Of a stretch of DNA of 64,000 nt, positions 9,095-16,852 are shown one piece after another. The translations under genes and the position numbers were made by a program. Origin of the DNA: an uncultured Oceanobacter sp. (GTDB lineage: Bacteria; Pseudomonadota; Gammaproteobacteria; Pseudomonadales; Oceanobacteraceae); the NCBI GenBank assembly GCA_913061185.1, contig CAJXTI010000006.1, forward strand, positions 42,741 through 106,740, in the 5' to 3' direction. Position 1 is the first letter of the stretch, and each line of letters opens with the position of its first letter. The notes below the pieces were generated by a model. It had not been told where the DNA came from. It saw only the letters and a program-made list of their open reading frames with translations, and made no database searches.

Positions 9095-9214
9095 AAACGA
9101 TTAAACCGGCCACTTTTATGGGGAAGGGCAGCGGTTGATGATAAGCCGCTGGCCGTTTCTGTTAATGAATAAAAGTGCCAATAATGACCCGATAAAAACA
9201 AGGGCGACCTAATT

Positions 9215-10084
9215 ATGATGGATCCAGATTACCTGCCGTTTCATGCCAACCCGAGCAAGCCAGAGTTCAAGACACCGGCTGGTGCGGTCGACGCGCACTG
9301 CCATGTTTTTGGCCCGGCTGAGCAGTTCCCATACCACCCGAAGCGCAAGTACACCCCGTGCGATGCCTCAAAAGAACAGCTGTTCGCACTGCGCGATTAT
9401 CTGGGCTTTGAACGTAATGTCATCGTCCAGGCGTCCTGCCACGGCACCGATAACGCTGCCCTGATTGACGCCCTTGAAAGCGCTGGTGAGCTGGCCCGTG
9501 GTGTGGCGGTAGTTGATCCGGCGATCACTACGGAAGAGCTGGAAGCAATGGACAAGGCGGGCGTACGGGCGGTGCGTTTCAACTTCGTCAAACGTCTGGT
9601 CGATACCACGCCGAAAGAAGTGTTCCTGTCTGTGGCAGCAAAGATCAAGCCACTGGGCTGGCACATCGTGGTGTACTTTGAAGCGCCAGAACTGGAAGAG
9701 CTGATTCCTTTCCTCAACGAACTGGATACCACCATTGTGGTCGACCACATGGGTCGTCCAGATGTTGCCAAGGGCGTTGATCATCCGGACTTTCAGCGTT
9801 TTGTCGATCTGATGACCAATAATGAAAAAGTCTGGGTCAAGGTGACTTGCCCGGAACGCCTGACGCTCACGCCGCCGGATTACAGCGATGTGGTGCCGTT
9901 TGGCAAAAAACTGGTGGAGCTGTTCCCGGATCGTGTGTTGTGGGGGACTGACTGGCCACATCCGAATATGAAATCCCATACCCCGGATGATGGCAAGCTG
10001 GTGGACGTTATCCCCATGATTGCTCCGACGGCAGAACAGCAGCAAAAATTGCTGGTGGATAACCCGATGCGTTTGTATTGGTAA
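9215..10084 (+). CDS. ligI: 2-pyrone-4,6-dicarboxylate hydrolase (LigI)
   Basis: 289 residues of the amidohydrolase superfamily. AVDAHCHVFGP (residues about 24-34) carries the H-x-H, VIVQASCHGTDNA follows, then VDHMGRPD and WGTDWPHPN, whose Asp is the catalytic residue in this family. LigI hydrolyses 2-pyrone-4,6-dicarboxylate to 4-oxalomesaconate without needing a metal. Similarity to the well-studied sphingomonad enzyme is visible along the whole length. The start is one of two adjacent ATGs (9215 or 9218) with a modest purine-rich site before them. The stop lies 78 bases before ligA. Confidence 0.94.
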   Translation: MMDPDYLPFHANPSKPEFKTPAGAVDAHCHVFGPAEQFPYHPKRKYTPCDASKEQLFALRDYLGFERNVIVQASCHGTDNAALIDALESAGELARGVAVVDPAITTEELEAMDKAGVRAVRFNFVKRLVDTTPKEVFLSVAAKIKPLGWHIVVYFEAPELEELIPFLNELDTTIVVDHMGRPDVAKGVDHPDFQRFVDLMTNNEKVWVKVTCPERLTLTPPDYSDVVPFGKKLVELFPDRVLWGTDWPHPNMKSHTPDDGKLVDVIPMIAPTAEQQQKLLVDNPMRLYW

Positions 10085-10162
10085 TAGCAAGGTCGGAAGT
10101 CTGACGCCAACGGCAGCAGGCTTCCAACGTTCAGCGTCCGACCAATCAGTGAGGGTACGGCA

Positions 10163-10528
10163 ATGTCAGAATACGAATTACGTGAAGTTGAAGGCACCAT
10201 CCATTTTGATGGACCCATGGCCACCAAGGGTTTCAAGTTCAACAAGATGTGTTACTCGTTTAACAGCGAAGAGAACCGCCAGGCGTTCCGTGATGATCCG
10301 GAAGGTTATATGGAAACGTTCCAGATCTCTGAAGAACAACGTCAGGCGGTGCGTGACAAAGACATCATCCGCATGCTGGAGCTGGGTGGCAGCATCTACT
10401 ACATGGCCAAATTCGCCATTATTTTTGGCTGGAACATGCAGATCGTAGGCGGTATGCAGTCTGGCCGCAGCACGGAAGAATTCAAAGCATACCTGGACAG
10501 TCAGGGGCGAGGTAAAAACAATGGCTAA
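10163..10528 (+). CDS. ligA: Protocatechuate 4,5-dioxygenase alpha subunit (LigA)
   Basis: 121 residues, the small non-catalytic alpha subunit that caps the active site of LigB. Typical LigA features are GTIHFDGPMATKGFKFNKMC near the start, NRQAFRDDPEGYME, and a helical second half with MLELGGSIYYMAKFA and G-G-M-Q-S-G-R-S. It is slightly shorter than the sphingomonad protein (about 139), losing only the C-terminal tail. Its last 8 bases overlap ligB, the usual coupled arrangement that keeps the two subunits equimolar. GAGGGTACGGCA before the ATG gives the ribosome site. Confidence 0.93.
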   Translation: MSEYELREVEGTIHFDGPMATKGFKFNKMCYSFNSEENRQAFRDDPEGYMETFQISEEQRQAVRDKDIIRMLELGGSIYYMAKFAIIFGWNMQIVGGMQSGRSTEEFKAYLDSQGRGKNNG

Positions 10529-11360
10529 GCTGATCGGTGGTATTACCACCTCACACATTCCTGCCATTGGCGTGGCGATGGACAAACATCTGGAAGACAC
10601 ACCGTACTATCGTGATCTGTTTGCCATCTACCCACCGATTCGTGAGTGGCTGCAAGAGCAAAAACCGGACATCGCCGTATTGTTCTATAACGACCACGGT
10701 CTGGAAATGTTCCTCGATAAAAAGCCGACCTTCGCTATTGGCTGTGCACCTGAGTACCATAATGCTGACGAAGGCTGGGGCATTAATCCGATTCCACCGG
10801 TCACCGGTGAAACCGAACTGAGCTGGCACATCGTCAACCACTTGATCGAGAACGACTTTGACCCGACGGTATGTCAGGACATCAAGGTTGACCACGGTGC
10901 GACGGTGCCACTGACGCTGCTGTGGCCGAACTTTACCTATCAGGGCATCAAGGTCATTCCGGTCAGCATCAACTGTGAACGTCATCCGATGCCAAAACCA
11001 TCCCGCAGCTTTGCATTTGGTCAGGCAATTGGTGACGCGATCCGTTCCTGGGACAGTGACCAGAAAGTGGTCGTCCTGGGTACCGGGGGTTTGTCACACC
11101 AGCTTGATGGTCAACGTGCTGGTATTCTTAATGGTGATTTTGACAACTATTGTATGGACAAGCTGGTCAACGAGCCGGAAGAACTGTGTCAATACAGCAA
11201 CTCTGACCTGATCGAAAAAGGTGGTGCCCAAATGGTCGAACTGGCCATGTGGCTGGCGATGCGCGGCACCATGACCGGTGAATTAAAAGAAGTTCTGCGT
11301 AACTACGTGGCACCCATCTCCAATACCGCCGTTGGAGTACAACTGCTGGTCAATACCTGA
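10521..11360 (+). CDS. ligB: Protocatechuate 4,5-dioxygenase beta subunit (LigB)
   Basis: 279 residues, the catalytic class III extradiol dioxygenase subunit with a non-haem Fe(II). Metal and acid/base residues are visible: His in TTSHIPAIG near residue 12, the YNDHGLEMF block, a His in LGTGGLSHQLDGQRAG (the proton-transfer His of LigB), and a Glu in GGAQMVELAMWLAMRG. It cleaves protocatechuate between C4 and C5 to 4-carboxy-2-hydroxymuconate-6-semialdehyde, which LigC then oxidises. It is last in the operon; a stem-loop without a T run follows 9 bases after the stop. Confidence 0.95.
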   Translation: MAKLIGGITTSHIPAIGVAMDKHLEDTPYYRDLFAIYPPIREWLQEQKPDIAVLFYNDHGLEMFLDKKPTFAIGCAPEYHNADEGWGINPIPPVTGETELSWHIVNHLIENDFDPTVCQDIKVDHGATVPLTLLWPNFTYQGIKVIPVSINCERHPMPKPSRSFAFGQAIGDAIRSWDSDQKVVVLGTGGLSHQLDGQRAGILNGDFDNYCMDKLVNEPEELCQYSNSDLIEKGGAQMVELAMWLAMRGTMTGELKEVLRNYVAPISNTAVGVQLLVNT

Positions 11361-11368
11361 TTCGGATC

Positions 11369-11388
11369 AGCCGGGTGTTTGCCCGGCT
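11369..11388 (+). terminator. Stem-loop after the lig operon
   Basis: AGCCGGG (11369-11375) pairs with CCCGGCT (11382-11388) across a 6-base loop, 9 bases after the ligB stop. There is no T run, so it is more likely a weak terminator or mRNA 3'-end stabiliser than a full intrinsic terminator. Confidence 0.4.
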
Positions 11389-11633
11389 GTGATGATGGCC
11401 CTGGCCGTGTCTGCTCCAGATCACACCTCTCCTGGGATGGTGATCGATAATGAGCAGGGACGGTCTTTTTTGATTTCCTGGATTAATATCACCGTTGCAA
11501 ACTGAATCACCCGAGTTTCGGGGCGGCTGTTTCAGTAAAGAAAACCTGGCTGGTTTTTGGCCTCGTTGTATTGATGACACTCATCGTTTGGTTTATGCCG
11601 TTGGCGATCGATTTGTTACTGCCATTTCGTGTC

Positions 11634-11700
11634 GTTATCGCTACTTGGTTATCGCTACTTGGTTATCGCTACTTGGTTATCGCTACTTGGTTATCGCTAC
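11634..11700. repeat. 14-bp tandem repeat, about 4.8 copies
   Basis: The unit GTTATCGCTACTTG is repeated four times perfectly, then 11 further bases of a fifth copy. It lies in the 500-base non-coding stretch between the lig operon and the aromatic leader. The unit length is not a multiple of three, so no repeated peptide is encoded in one frame. It is probably a variable-number repeat; no function can be read. Confidence 0.9.
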
Positions 11701-11812
11701 TGATTGTATTATGGACTTCTCATCTTAACAGGCTGCTGGATGTTCAGTAGACGGTTGCGCCATAATTCATCCTATGAATACCATGTACAGCGCTGAATGC
11801 TGATATTTATGG

Positions 11813-11840
11813 TTGCAATTCATCTATTCCGGATTAGGAT
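11813..11840 (+). promoter_or_regulatory. Possible promoter of the aro leader
   Basis: TTGCAA (11813-11818) and TAGGAT (11835-11840) are spaced by 16 bases and would start transcription about 30 bases before the leader ATG. A palindrome ATTCAT-cct-ATGAAT (11765-11779) and an internal CAGCGCTG dyad lie just upstream. This is pattern matching only. Confidence 0.35.
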
Positions 11841-11875
11841 GGACACTTCACTAAAACGAACGCTTCGGTATTGCA

Positions 11876-12016
11876 ATGAACTCAGCACGGTTACGTCAAC
11901 GCTTGAACAGCTCTACGGCCCAGGTCGCAGTGGCAAGAGCGTGCTTGAGCGGTGCAGTCGTGGCGTATTGGTATTTTGGTTATGGCTATTTTAGCCAGGA
12001 GCCAGGCTGCCAGTAG
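11876..12016 (+). CDS. Aromatic leader peptide of the DAHP synthase attenuator
   Basis: A 46-codon open frame ending at TAG 12014-12016. Codons 31-39 read YWYFGYGYF: four Tyr, one Trp and two Phe within nine codons (11966-11992). This clustering just upstream of alternative hairpins and an intrinsic terminator is the hallmark of ribosome-mediated attenuation of aromatic amino acid genes. The downstream gene is DAHP synthase, first enzyme of the aromatic pathway. The ATG at 11876 has no strong ribosome site. In-frame GTG 11930 (after AGGTCGCA) or GTG 11960 could also be the true start; the C-terminal cluster is the same in each case. The peptide is probably not functional as a protein. Confidence 0.75.
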   Translation: MNSARLRQRLNSSTAQVAVARACLSGAVVAYWYFGYGYFSQEPGCQ

Positions 12017-12100
12017 TGTGAACAGAACACTCGGCAGTTTGGCTTCAAGCCAGCTGCCACCGGAAACCCCGATTGGCAGCTGGCTGATCGGGGTTTTTTT
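12000..12100 (+). terminator. Attenuator: alternative hairpins plus intrinsic terminator
   Basis: The terminator is a 10-bp stem, 12064-12073 with 12087-12096, followed by T residues to 12100. Upstream segments can pair in exclusive ways. Segment 1 (12000-12011) pairs with segment 2 (12033-12044), twelve pairs including two G-U. Segment 2 also pairs with segment 3 (12033-12037 with 12054-12058, 12040-12043 with 12049-12052). Segment 3 (12048-12059, AGCCAGCTGCCA) pairs perfectly over 12 bp with segment 4 (12074-12085), which is the terminator loop. A ribosome stalled on the Tyr codons leaves segment 1 free, giving 1:2 then 3:4 and read-through. A ribosome reaching the stop codon masks segment 1, giving 2:3 and termination. 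Confidence 0.75.
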
Positions 12101-12136
12101 ATGATTGTTTTTCACAGGATTCAGGTCGAGATTGCT

Positions 12137-12244
12137 ATGCAAGCATTGGCAAAACTCAAAATTTCTCAAGCTTGCACCGGTGTGTGCAGCTTCTGGCGGT
12201 GGCGATTTAGCTGCGGTGACGTGCGGGCGCGATATTGGCGCTAG
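12137..12244 (+). CDS. Second small aromatic-rich ORF in the aro leader (uncertain)
   Basis: A 35-residue frame from ATG 12137 to TAG 12244, between the attenuator terminator and the DAHP synthase start. It contains SFWRWRFS and ends RARYWR, so it has three Trp, two Phe and one Tyr. AGGTCGAG lies a few bases before the ATG. No terminator-like hairpin follows it. It may be a second leader peptide, a translational coupling device, or chance. Because it lies downstream of the terminator it would be translated only on read-through transcripts or from a second promoter. Confidence 0.35.
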   Translation: MQALAKLKISQACTGVCSFWRWRFSCGDVRARYWR

Positions 12245-12301
12245 CCCATCACCGAGCAAAGCGAATACACCACATCCAGTAAAAAATTGAGGAATATCGA
12301 T

Positions 12302-13366
12302 ATGACAACCCCCACTTTGACTTCCCGTTCTGCCAGCAGCAACGACCCGGCGGTACGCCCGATTGCAACACCGGCCATGCTCAAGGCACGGCTGGCATTG
12401 AGTGACGACGTCCGTATCCGGATTGAGCAGCAGCGCCAGCAGATTCGTAACATCCTGAATGGCGAAGACTCACGTTTGCTGGTGATTACCGGCCCCTGTT
12501 CCATTCATGATGAAGCCGCAGCGCTGGATTATGGCCAGCGTTTGATGGCGCTGAATGAGCAGCTTGGCGACCGCTTGCTGATTGTGATGCGTGCCTACGT
12601 CGAAAAACCACGTACCCATATTGGCTGGAAAGGTCTGGCCTACGACCCTGAACGTGATGGCAGTGGTGATATGCAAGCCGGGCTGGAGCGTTCTCGCAAG
12701 GTGATGTTGGCACTGGCCGAAATGGGTTTGCCACTGGCGACAGAAGCGTTAAATCCACTGGTGATGATGTACCTGGATGATCTGATCAGCTGGACTGCCA
12801 TTGGTGCTCGCACCACTGAATCACAGATCCATCGTGAAATGGTCAGTCACCTGGGGATGCCCACCGGATTAAAAAACGGCACCGATGGTTCCATGATGAC
12901 AGCCATCAATGCCATGGTGGCGGCTCGTCACAGCCATCATACCCTGGGCGTTGATTGCCACGGTCAAATGGCGATGCTGACCACCCCAGGTAACCCGGAT
13001 ACTCATATCGTGTTACGCGGTGGTAATGGTATGACCAATTACGATGCGGCCAGTGTCGCCGCCGCCCAACAACAGTTGCAGGAAGCGGACTGCAATGTGG
13101 GTGTGCTGGTGGATTGCAGCCACGCCAACGCGTGCAAGCAGCACCGTCGCCAAACCGCTATAGCGCTGGACGTTGTTGGTCAGCGCTTGGCCGGTAATGA
13201 CCGGATTCTGGGGGTGATGCTGGAAAGCTTCATTAACGAAGGCAATCAGAAAATGTCGGCCAATCTGGTGTACGGTCAGTCCATCACTGACCCATGTCTG
13301 GGTTGGGATCAGACCGAAGCACTGCTGCGTGAGATGCACCAGCAACTGGCTGAGATCAGGCCGTGA
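12302..13366 (+). CDS. 3-deoxy-7-phosphoheptulonate (DAHP) synthase, class I
   Basis: 354 residues of the AroF/AroG/AroH type. It condenses phosphoenolpyruvate and erythrose 4-phosphate in the first step of aromatic amino acid synthesis. Seen in order: VITGPCSIHD, VMRAYVEKPRTHIGWKG (PEP-binding Arg/Lys), GARTTESQIHREM, MPTGLKNGTDG, and VDCSHANACKQH near the end. TGAGGAA 9 bases before ATG 12302 fixes the start; the TTG at 12287 overlaps that ribosome site. Which amino acid inhibits the enzyme cannot be read safely. Transcription appears controlled by the upstream aromatic attenuator, with Tyr codons most frequent. Its end overlaps the convergent TauE gene by 11 bases. Confidence 0.92.
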   Translation: MTTPTLTSRSASSNDPAVRPIATPAMLKARLALSDDVRIRIEQQRQQIRNILNGEDSRLLVITGPCSIHDEAAALDYGQRLMALNEQLGDRLLIVMRAYVEKPRTHIGWKGLAYDPERDGSGDMQAGLERSRKVMLALAEMGLPLATEALNPLVMMYLDDLISWTAIGARTTESQIHREMVSHLGMPTGLKNGTDGSMMTAINAMVAARHSHHTLGVDCHGQMAMLTTPGNPDTHIVLRGGNGMTNYDAASVAAAQQQLQEADCNVGVLVDCSHANACKQHRRQTAIALDVVGQRLAGNDRILGVMLESFINEGNQKMSANLVYGQSITDPCLGWDQTEALLREMHQQLAEIRP

Positions 13367-14126
13367 TCCCCATACTCTGCAAGCCCTGCCAAAGCAGACG
13401 CAGGGCGAGCAGAGTAACAACGACCCTGAACGCCTGTTTAAACCACTCACCGGGAATACGGTTCAACAATTTAAGACCCATCCAGGTGCCAAACGCACCG
13501 CTGGCAATCATCAGAAGCACCAGTGGCAGCCACTGCCAGAAAGCAAAACCCACGGCGGTAAATACGATCGCCTTGAAGGTATGTTGCAGGGTCATGCAGG
13601 TGGCAAAGGTACTGGTGAGTTGCAGTTTGCTGTAGTTGTTACGGTGCACAAAACCGGCAACCAGTGGCCCGGTCGCACCGACAAACATGGTCAGAAACGT
13701 GGTGAGTGCCCCGGCAAATATTCGCCCGATCGGGCTGAGCTGGCGTTTGCCCGGCTTGTTCCCCCACACCAGAAACAGAATAAAACCCGCCACCGCAAAT
13801 TGAATCAGGTAGAGCGGCAGCTGCACCACAACCACACTGGCTAATCCAGCACCGAGTACTGCCCCGATACTGAAGTAACGCAGCATGGCCCAGTCGATAT
13901 GTCGAAAGGTCATCAACATGCGATTGCCGTTTGAGCCCAGCTGCACCAGACCATGCACCGGAATCAGTGCGTTGACGGGGACCAGAGAAGCCATCACCGC
14001 CAGTAACAACAGGCCACCGCCGATGCCGACAGCGGCCGTCATAAACGATGTGAAACCGGCAAACGCAATCAGGACGAGCGCCGATGTCAGCGACAGATCG
14101 GCAGGTGTCAGCAGTTCAAGCATCAT
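13356..14126 (-). CDS. TauE/SafE (TSUP) family membrane transporter
   Basis: 256 residues with about eight hydrophobic segments, starting with ALVLIAFAGFTSFMTAAVGIGGGLLLLAVM, where the GIGGG turn is the TSUP signature. The repeat half has GALTTFLTMFVGATGPLVAGFV. Family members export sulfite, sulfoacetate or related organosulfur anions across the inner membrane; the substrate here is unknown. ATG 14126 has AAGGA about 10 bases upstream, so the TTG at 14150 is less likely. It lies 30 bases after the PepSY gene on the same strand and ends overlapping the DAHP synthase 3' end. It is probably the last gene of the peroxidase-FMN-PepSY operon. Confidence 0.82.
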   Translation of the reverse strand: MMLELLTPADLSLTSALVLIAFAGFTSFMTAAVGIGGGLLLLAVMASLVPVNALIPVHGLVQLGSNGNRMLMTFRHIDWAMLRYFSIGAVLGAGLASVVVVQLPLYLIQFAVAGFILFLVWGNKPGKRQLSPIGRIFAGALTTFLTMFVGATGPLVAGFVHRNNYSKLQLTSTFATCMTLQHTFKAIVFTAVGFAFWQWLPLVLLMIASGAFGTWMGLKLLNRIPGEWFKQAFRVVVTLLALRLLWQGLQSMGITA

Positions 14127-14156
14127 GAGTCCGGTATCCTTGTGGGCCAATCAGCG

Positions 14157-15044
14157 TCAGCGCCGCGTCGGTTTTTGCTGGTGTTGATGAGAAGACGATG
14201 CGGGCGGATGCGGGCGTTTATGTGGGTTGTGCTGCTGCCCGGTACGTTTTAACCCGGTCTGTTTTAACCAAATACGCTTTAGCCAGGTGAAAGTACCGCT
14301 CAGCGCCAGAAAAATCAGCACAATACTGACCGCATCAACCACCCATACGCCAATGCGCCCAAACAGGCGACCGCTGTGCAAGTCCAGGAGCAATCGCTCG
14401 CGGGTGATACCTGGCACCGGCTTGTCGCTGTTGAGTTGCGCTGTCAGTTCTTGGGGTAGCGATTCGGGTGTGGCCCAGTCGGCGGCCAGATCAGAGCGGG
14501 CAGGCTGCCAACTCCAACTGTTGTTGTCGAGGTAATAGGGTGAGTTTGCCTGCAGCAGCAGGGAGCCATTCTCTGGCGTGTTGTTCGAGGTGTTGTTCGA
14601 GGTGTTGTTTGGAGAATGGTGTGTGGCTGTCGCCATGGTGCCAATCGCGCTGGCCTGAACCGGCAGATTAGTCAACTCTTCAACCAGTTGACCATCCGGC
14701 AGATACAGTGCAATACGATTGTTACACAGCAGGGCGATGGTTTCTTGCCAACGCAGCGCGCCCAATAACGGCTGTTCACAATGGCCAATCGGGCTTTGAT
14801 CCAGATAGAGGCTATTACCAACCTGACTGACCCAGTGCTTGCCAGTTGCGAAGCCTTGATCAATATCCGTGTCATGGATGCCATACAGCCAGGCCACCCA
14901 GGACGAATAAACCGGTGTCTTGGCCCAGCCCAAAGACTGGCTGTGATTAATCAGGATGCCGGTGATCGCCAGCATCAGGATCACCGGCAGAATAATCAAA
15001 CCGCTGCGGCGATGCCAGTGAATCAGAAAGGGAACGAGTTTCAA
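14157..15044 (-). CDS. PepSY-associated transmembrane redox protein
   Basis: About 295 residues from a TTG at 15044 (AGG six bases before), giving the family-like N-terminus KLVPFLIHWHRRSGLIIL. A transmembrane helix and the HSQSLGW segment follow, then a periplasmic domain. The end has DLHSGRLFGRIGVWVVDAVS, a helix (VLIFLALSGTFTWLKR) and a His/Pro/Lys-rich tail. PepSY-TM proteins carry haem or flavin electrons across the inner membrane. The open frame continues upstream to 15197, but that would overlap the FMN-binding gene by over 100 bases. A small Asn/Thr/Ser repeat (three TSNN/TPEN-like units, about 14565-14610) interrupts the periplasmic loop. Confidence 0.75.
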   Translation of the reverse strand: MKLVPFLIHWHRRSGLIILPVILMLAITGILINHSQSLGWAKTPVYSSWVAWLYGIHDTDIDQGFATGKHWVSQVGNSLYLDQSPIGHCEQPLLGALRWQETIALLCNNRIALYLPDGQLVEELTNLPVQASAIGTMATATHHSPNNTSNNTSNNTPENGSLLLQANSPYYLDNNSWSWQPARSDLAADWATPESLPQELTAQLNSDKPVPGITRERLLLDLHSGRLFGRIGVWVVDAVSIVLIFLALSGTFTWLKRIWLKQTGLKRTGQQHNPHKRPHPPASSSHQHQQKPTRR

Positions 15045-15078
15045 AACAGGGCCTGTAATCGGGTGTCGTCGGGGTGGG

Positions 15079-15651
15079 TCAGGGCTTGCTGGCGGCCTGA
15101 TTGTGGCTGACCCCGGTTTGCTCTGCAAGGTACAGCGCCAGACGGGCGACATTGGTGACGGCACGTACCGACAATGTGGCACCGGTAATGCCGTCAATGT
15201 GGCTGCTTAACTGCTGTGTTTCATCCAGCCGGGCACCGCTAAACTGGTCGGTAAAAAACGGATAGCGGACTTCCCATCCCCGGGATTCAAGAAAGGCCAG
15301 CACCGAGACTGACTGTATCGTATCGTCAACCACCACAACCCCGATCGTAATTGGCCGCTCCTTGCCAATTTCTTCCATAATCCAGGCACTGGTTGCCCCG
15401 GCTTGCCAGTATCTGACCCGTAGCCCGGAATAGGGATGCCCCAGCAGTTTTGATGCGGCATTCTTGTGTTCGGGCTTGAGCCACAGGGTTTTGGCAGCCG
15501 CTTGTTGCTCGCCAAACGTCTGTGACAGAAAGGCTTCCTGACTGAGGTAGTTATCGGCGCTGGCGGCGTTGGCCAGCAGCCACAGGATCAGGCTCCGCAG
15601 AGTCAGGCTCCAGAGGATATTATTCAGCTTCACAGTTTTCCCACTCGACAT
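15079..15651 (-). CDS. Periplasmic FMN-binding (flavinylated) protein
   Basis: 190 residues with a signal sequence (LRSLILWLLANAASA) and a C-terminal FMN-binding domain like RnfG and NqrC. DGITGATLSVRAV matches the D-x-x-T-G-A-T motif in which ApbE covalently links FMN to the Thr. It should be an extracytoplasmic one-electron shuttle. It sits between a dihaem peroxidase-like lipoprotein and a PepSY membrane protein, both likely electron partners. It overlaps the peroxidase gene by 32 bases. No ApbE gene is present in the window, so the ligase must be elsewhere. Confidence 0.85.
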   Translation of the reverse strand: MSSGKTVKLNNILWSLTLRSLILWLLANAASADNYLSQEAFLSQTFGEQQAAAKTLWLKPEHKNAASKLLGHPYSGLRVRYWQAGATSAWIMEEIGKERPITIGVVVVDDTIQSVSVLAFLESRGWEVRYPFFTDQFSGARLDETQQLSSHIDGITGATLSVRAVTNVARLALYLAEQTGVSHNQAASKP

Positions 15652-16852
15652 CCGGAATCAGACTTTCGTAGCGGGCATCGGTCAGCGTCATCATAAAGCA
15701 CACCAGCACTTCCACATCGTCGTCGTCGAGCAAGCTGCCGTCCTGAAGCTCGGTGAGGTTAACCGTGTCGCTGATTTCCGGGTCAGCCCAGGCGACACCG
15801 GTTTCCGGATTGAGGCTGTTACTGCTGCCGGTCAGCCAGTGGTCGTAAAACTTGACGACCGTGGCTAATTCATTAAATACACCGTTGTGCATATAGGGTG
15901 CGGTGACGGCGACGTTGCGCAGGGTTGGCACCTTGAATTTACCGGCTTCCGTGTCAGCAGTGACGGCGCTGTTGTTAAATTGCAAACCGGTATCAATAAA
16001 GTCATCGGCCGAACCATTGGCACTGCGGACGGCAGTGTTAATGGGAACGCCGATGTTGTGGTATTCGTAGCCAGTAAAGGTTTCGCCGCTGCTGCTCTGG
16101 CGTTTCAACTGGTGGCAAGTGGCGCAGTTGGTGAATTGCTGGGAAAAAAACAGCACCTTGCCTGAGGCGACTTTAGAGATGACGCCATAGTCGTAATAAT
16201 CCGGGTCATCTGAATCCAGTAATGAACGATCGTACTTGGAATCGAACGGTGCAAAGGCGTCGGTGGCTTCAAAGCGGGCGATGGCATCGGTCATGGCGTC
16301 ATAGGCGGTGTCGGTAGCGTCGAATACGTCTGTGCCGTAAAGGGTTTCAAGGGCGGCAATATAGTCTGTATTTTCTAACAGTCGTTCTACTACGCTGGCA
16401 CGATCCGGCATACCCATTTCAATCGGATTTAATGGCGGGCCACCAGCCTGGTCGGCCAGGGTGGTGGCCCGGCCATCATGGAACTGGCCGCCAAGCCAAC
16501 CACTGTAATCGGATTGCTGGCTATTGAAGCGGGTACGGCTGCCGTTGTGAAAATCGGGTGTCTGTGAGGCGTAGGTCACTGTGGGGGCGTTACGGTCACC
16601 CAGTGAAACACCGTCATCACCGATGGAAACAGCGGCGGTCTGGTCACTGTCGTTTTTGCGACTGTCGGTAAATGCCTGAGCGACATCGTGGCAGCTGGCA
16701 CAAGACTGGGTACGGTTAAACGACAGACTGACATCGTTAAACAGGCTTTCACCCAGAGCTTCCTTGCTGTCAAAAGCGGGGCTGGAAGAATCGGATGACC
16801 CACCACAGCTGCTCAGTAATAGCGCCAATAATACAGTTAGATACTTTCTCAC
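15620..16852 (-). CDS. MauG/cytochrome c peroxidase-type dihaem lipoprotein
   Basis: About 410 residues from GTG 16852, which has GGAG just upstream and gives a clean lipoprotein signal (RKYLTVLLALLLSSCGG); the longer ATG frame from 16879 would add ten polar residues. Two haem c sites are visible: CASCH near residue 50 and CATCH near residue 245. APYMHNGVF near 320 is the usual distal segment of the bacterial CCP/MauG family. It is an outer-membrane or periplasmic anchored oxidoreductase, working either as peroxidase or as electron acceptor. It leads a minus-strand operon with FMN-binding, PepSY and TauE proteins, divergent from the imelysin operon. Confidence 0.85.
   Translation of the reverse strand: MRKYLTVLLALLLSSCGGSSDSSSPAFDSKEALGESLFNDVSLSFNRTQSCASCHDVAQAFTDSRKNDSDQTAAVSIGDDGVSLGDRNAPTVTYASQTPDFHNGSRTRFNSQQSDYSGWLGGQFHDGRATTLADQAGGPPLNPIEMGMPDRASVVERLLENTDYIAALETLYGTDVFDATDTAYDAMTDAIARFEATDAFAPFDSKYDRSLLDSDDPDYYDYGVISKVASGKVLFFSQQFTNCATCHQLKRQSSSGETFTGYEYHNIGVPINTAVRSANGSADDFIDTGLQFNNSAVTADTEAGKFKVPTLRNVAVTAPYMHNGVFNELATVVKFYDHWLTGSSNSLNPETGVAWADPEISDTVNLTELQDGSLLDDDDVEVLVCFMMTLTDARYESLIPDVEWENCEAE

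Noticed and set aside
9368..10090. 240-codon minus-strand ORF opposite ligI
   Set aside because: Shadow of ligI, which is conserved along its whole length.
11634..11700. CRISPR-like appearance of the direct repeats
   Set aside because: The repeats are adjacent with no spacers, and no cas genes are present.
11797..11994. Alternative leader frame ending VLVFWLWLF
   Set aside because: It overlaps the aromatic cluster in another frame and has Leu/Trp/Phe at its end, but its stop (11994) and codon mix fit the hairpin logic less well than the YWYFGYGYF frame.
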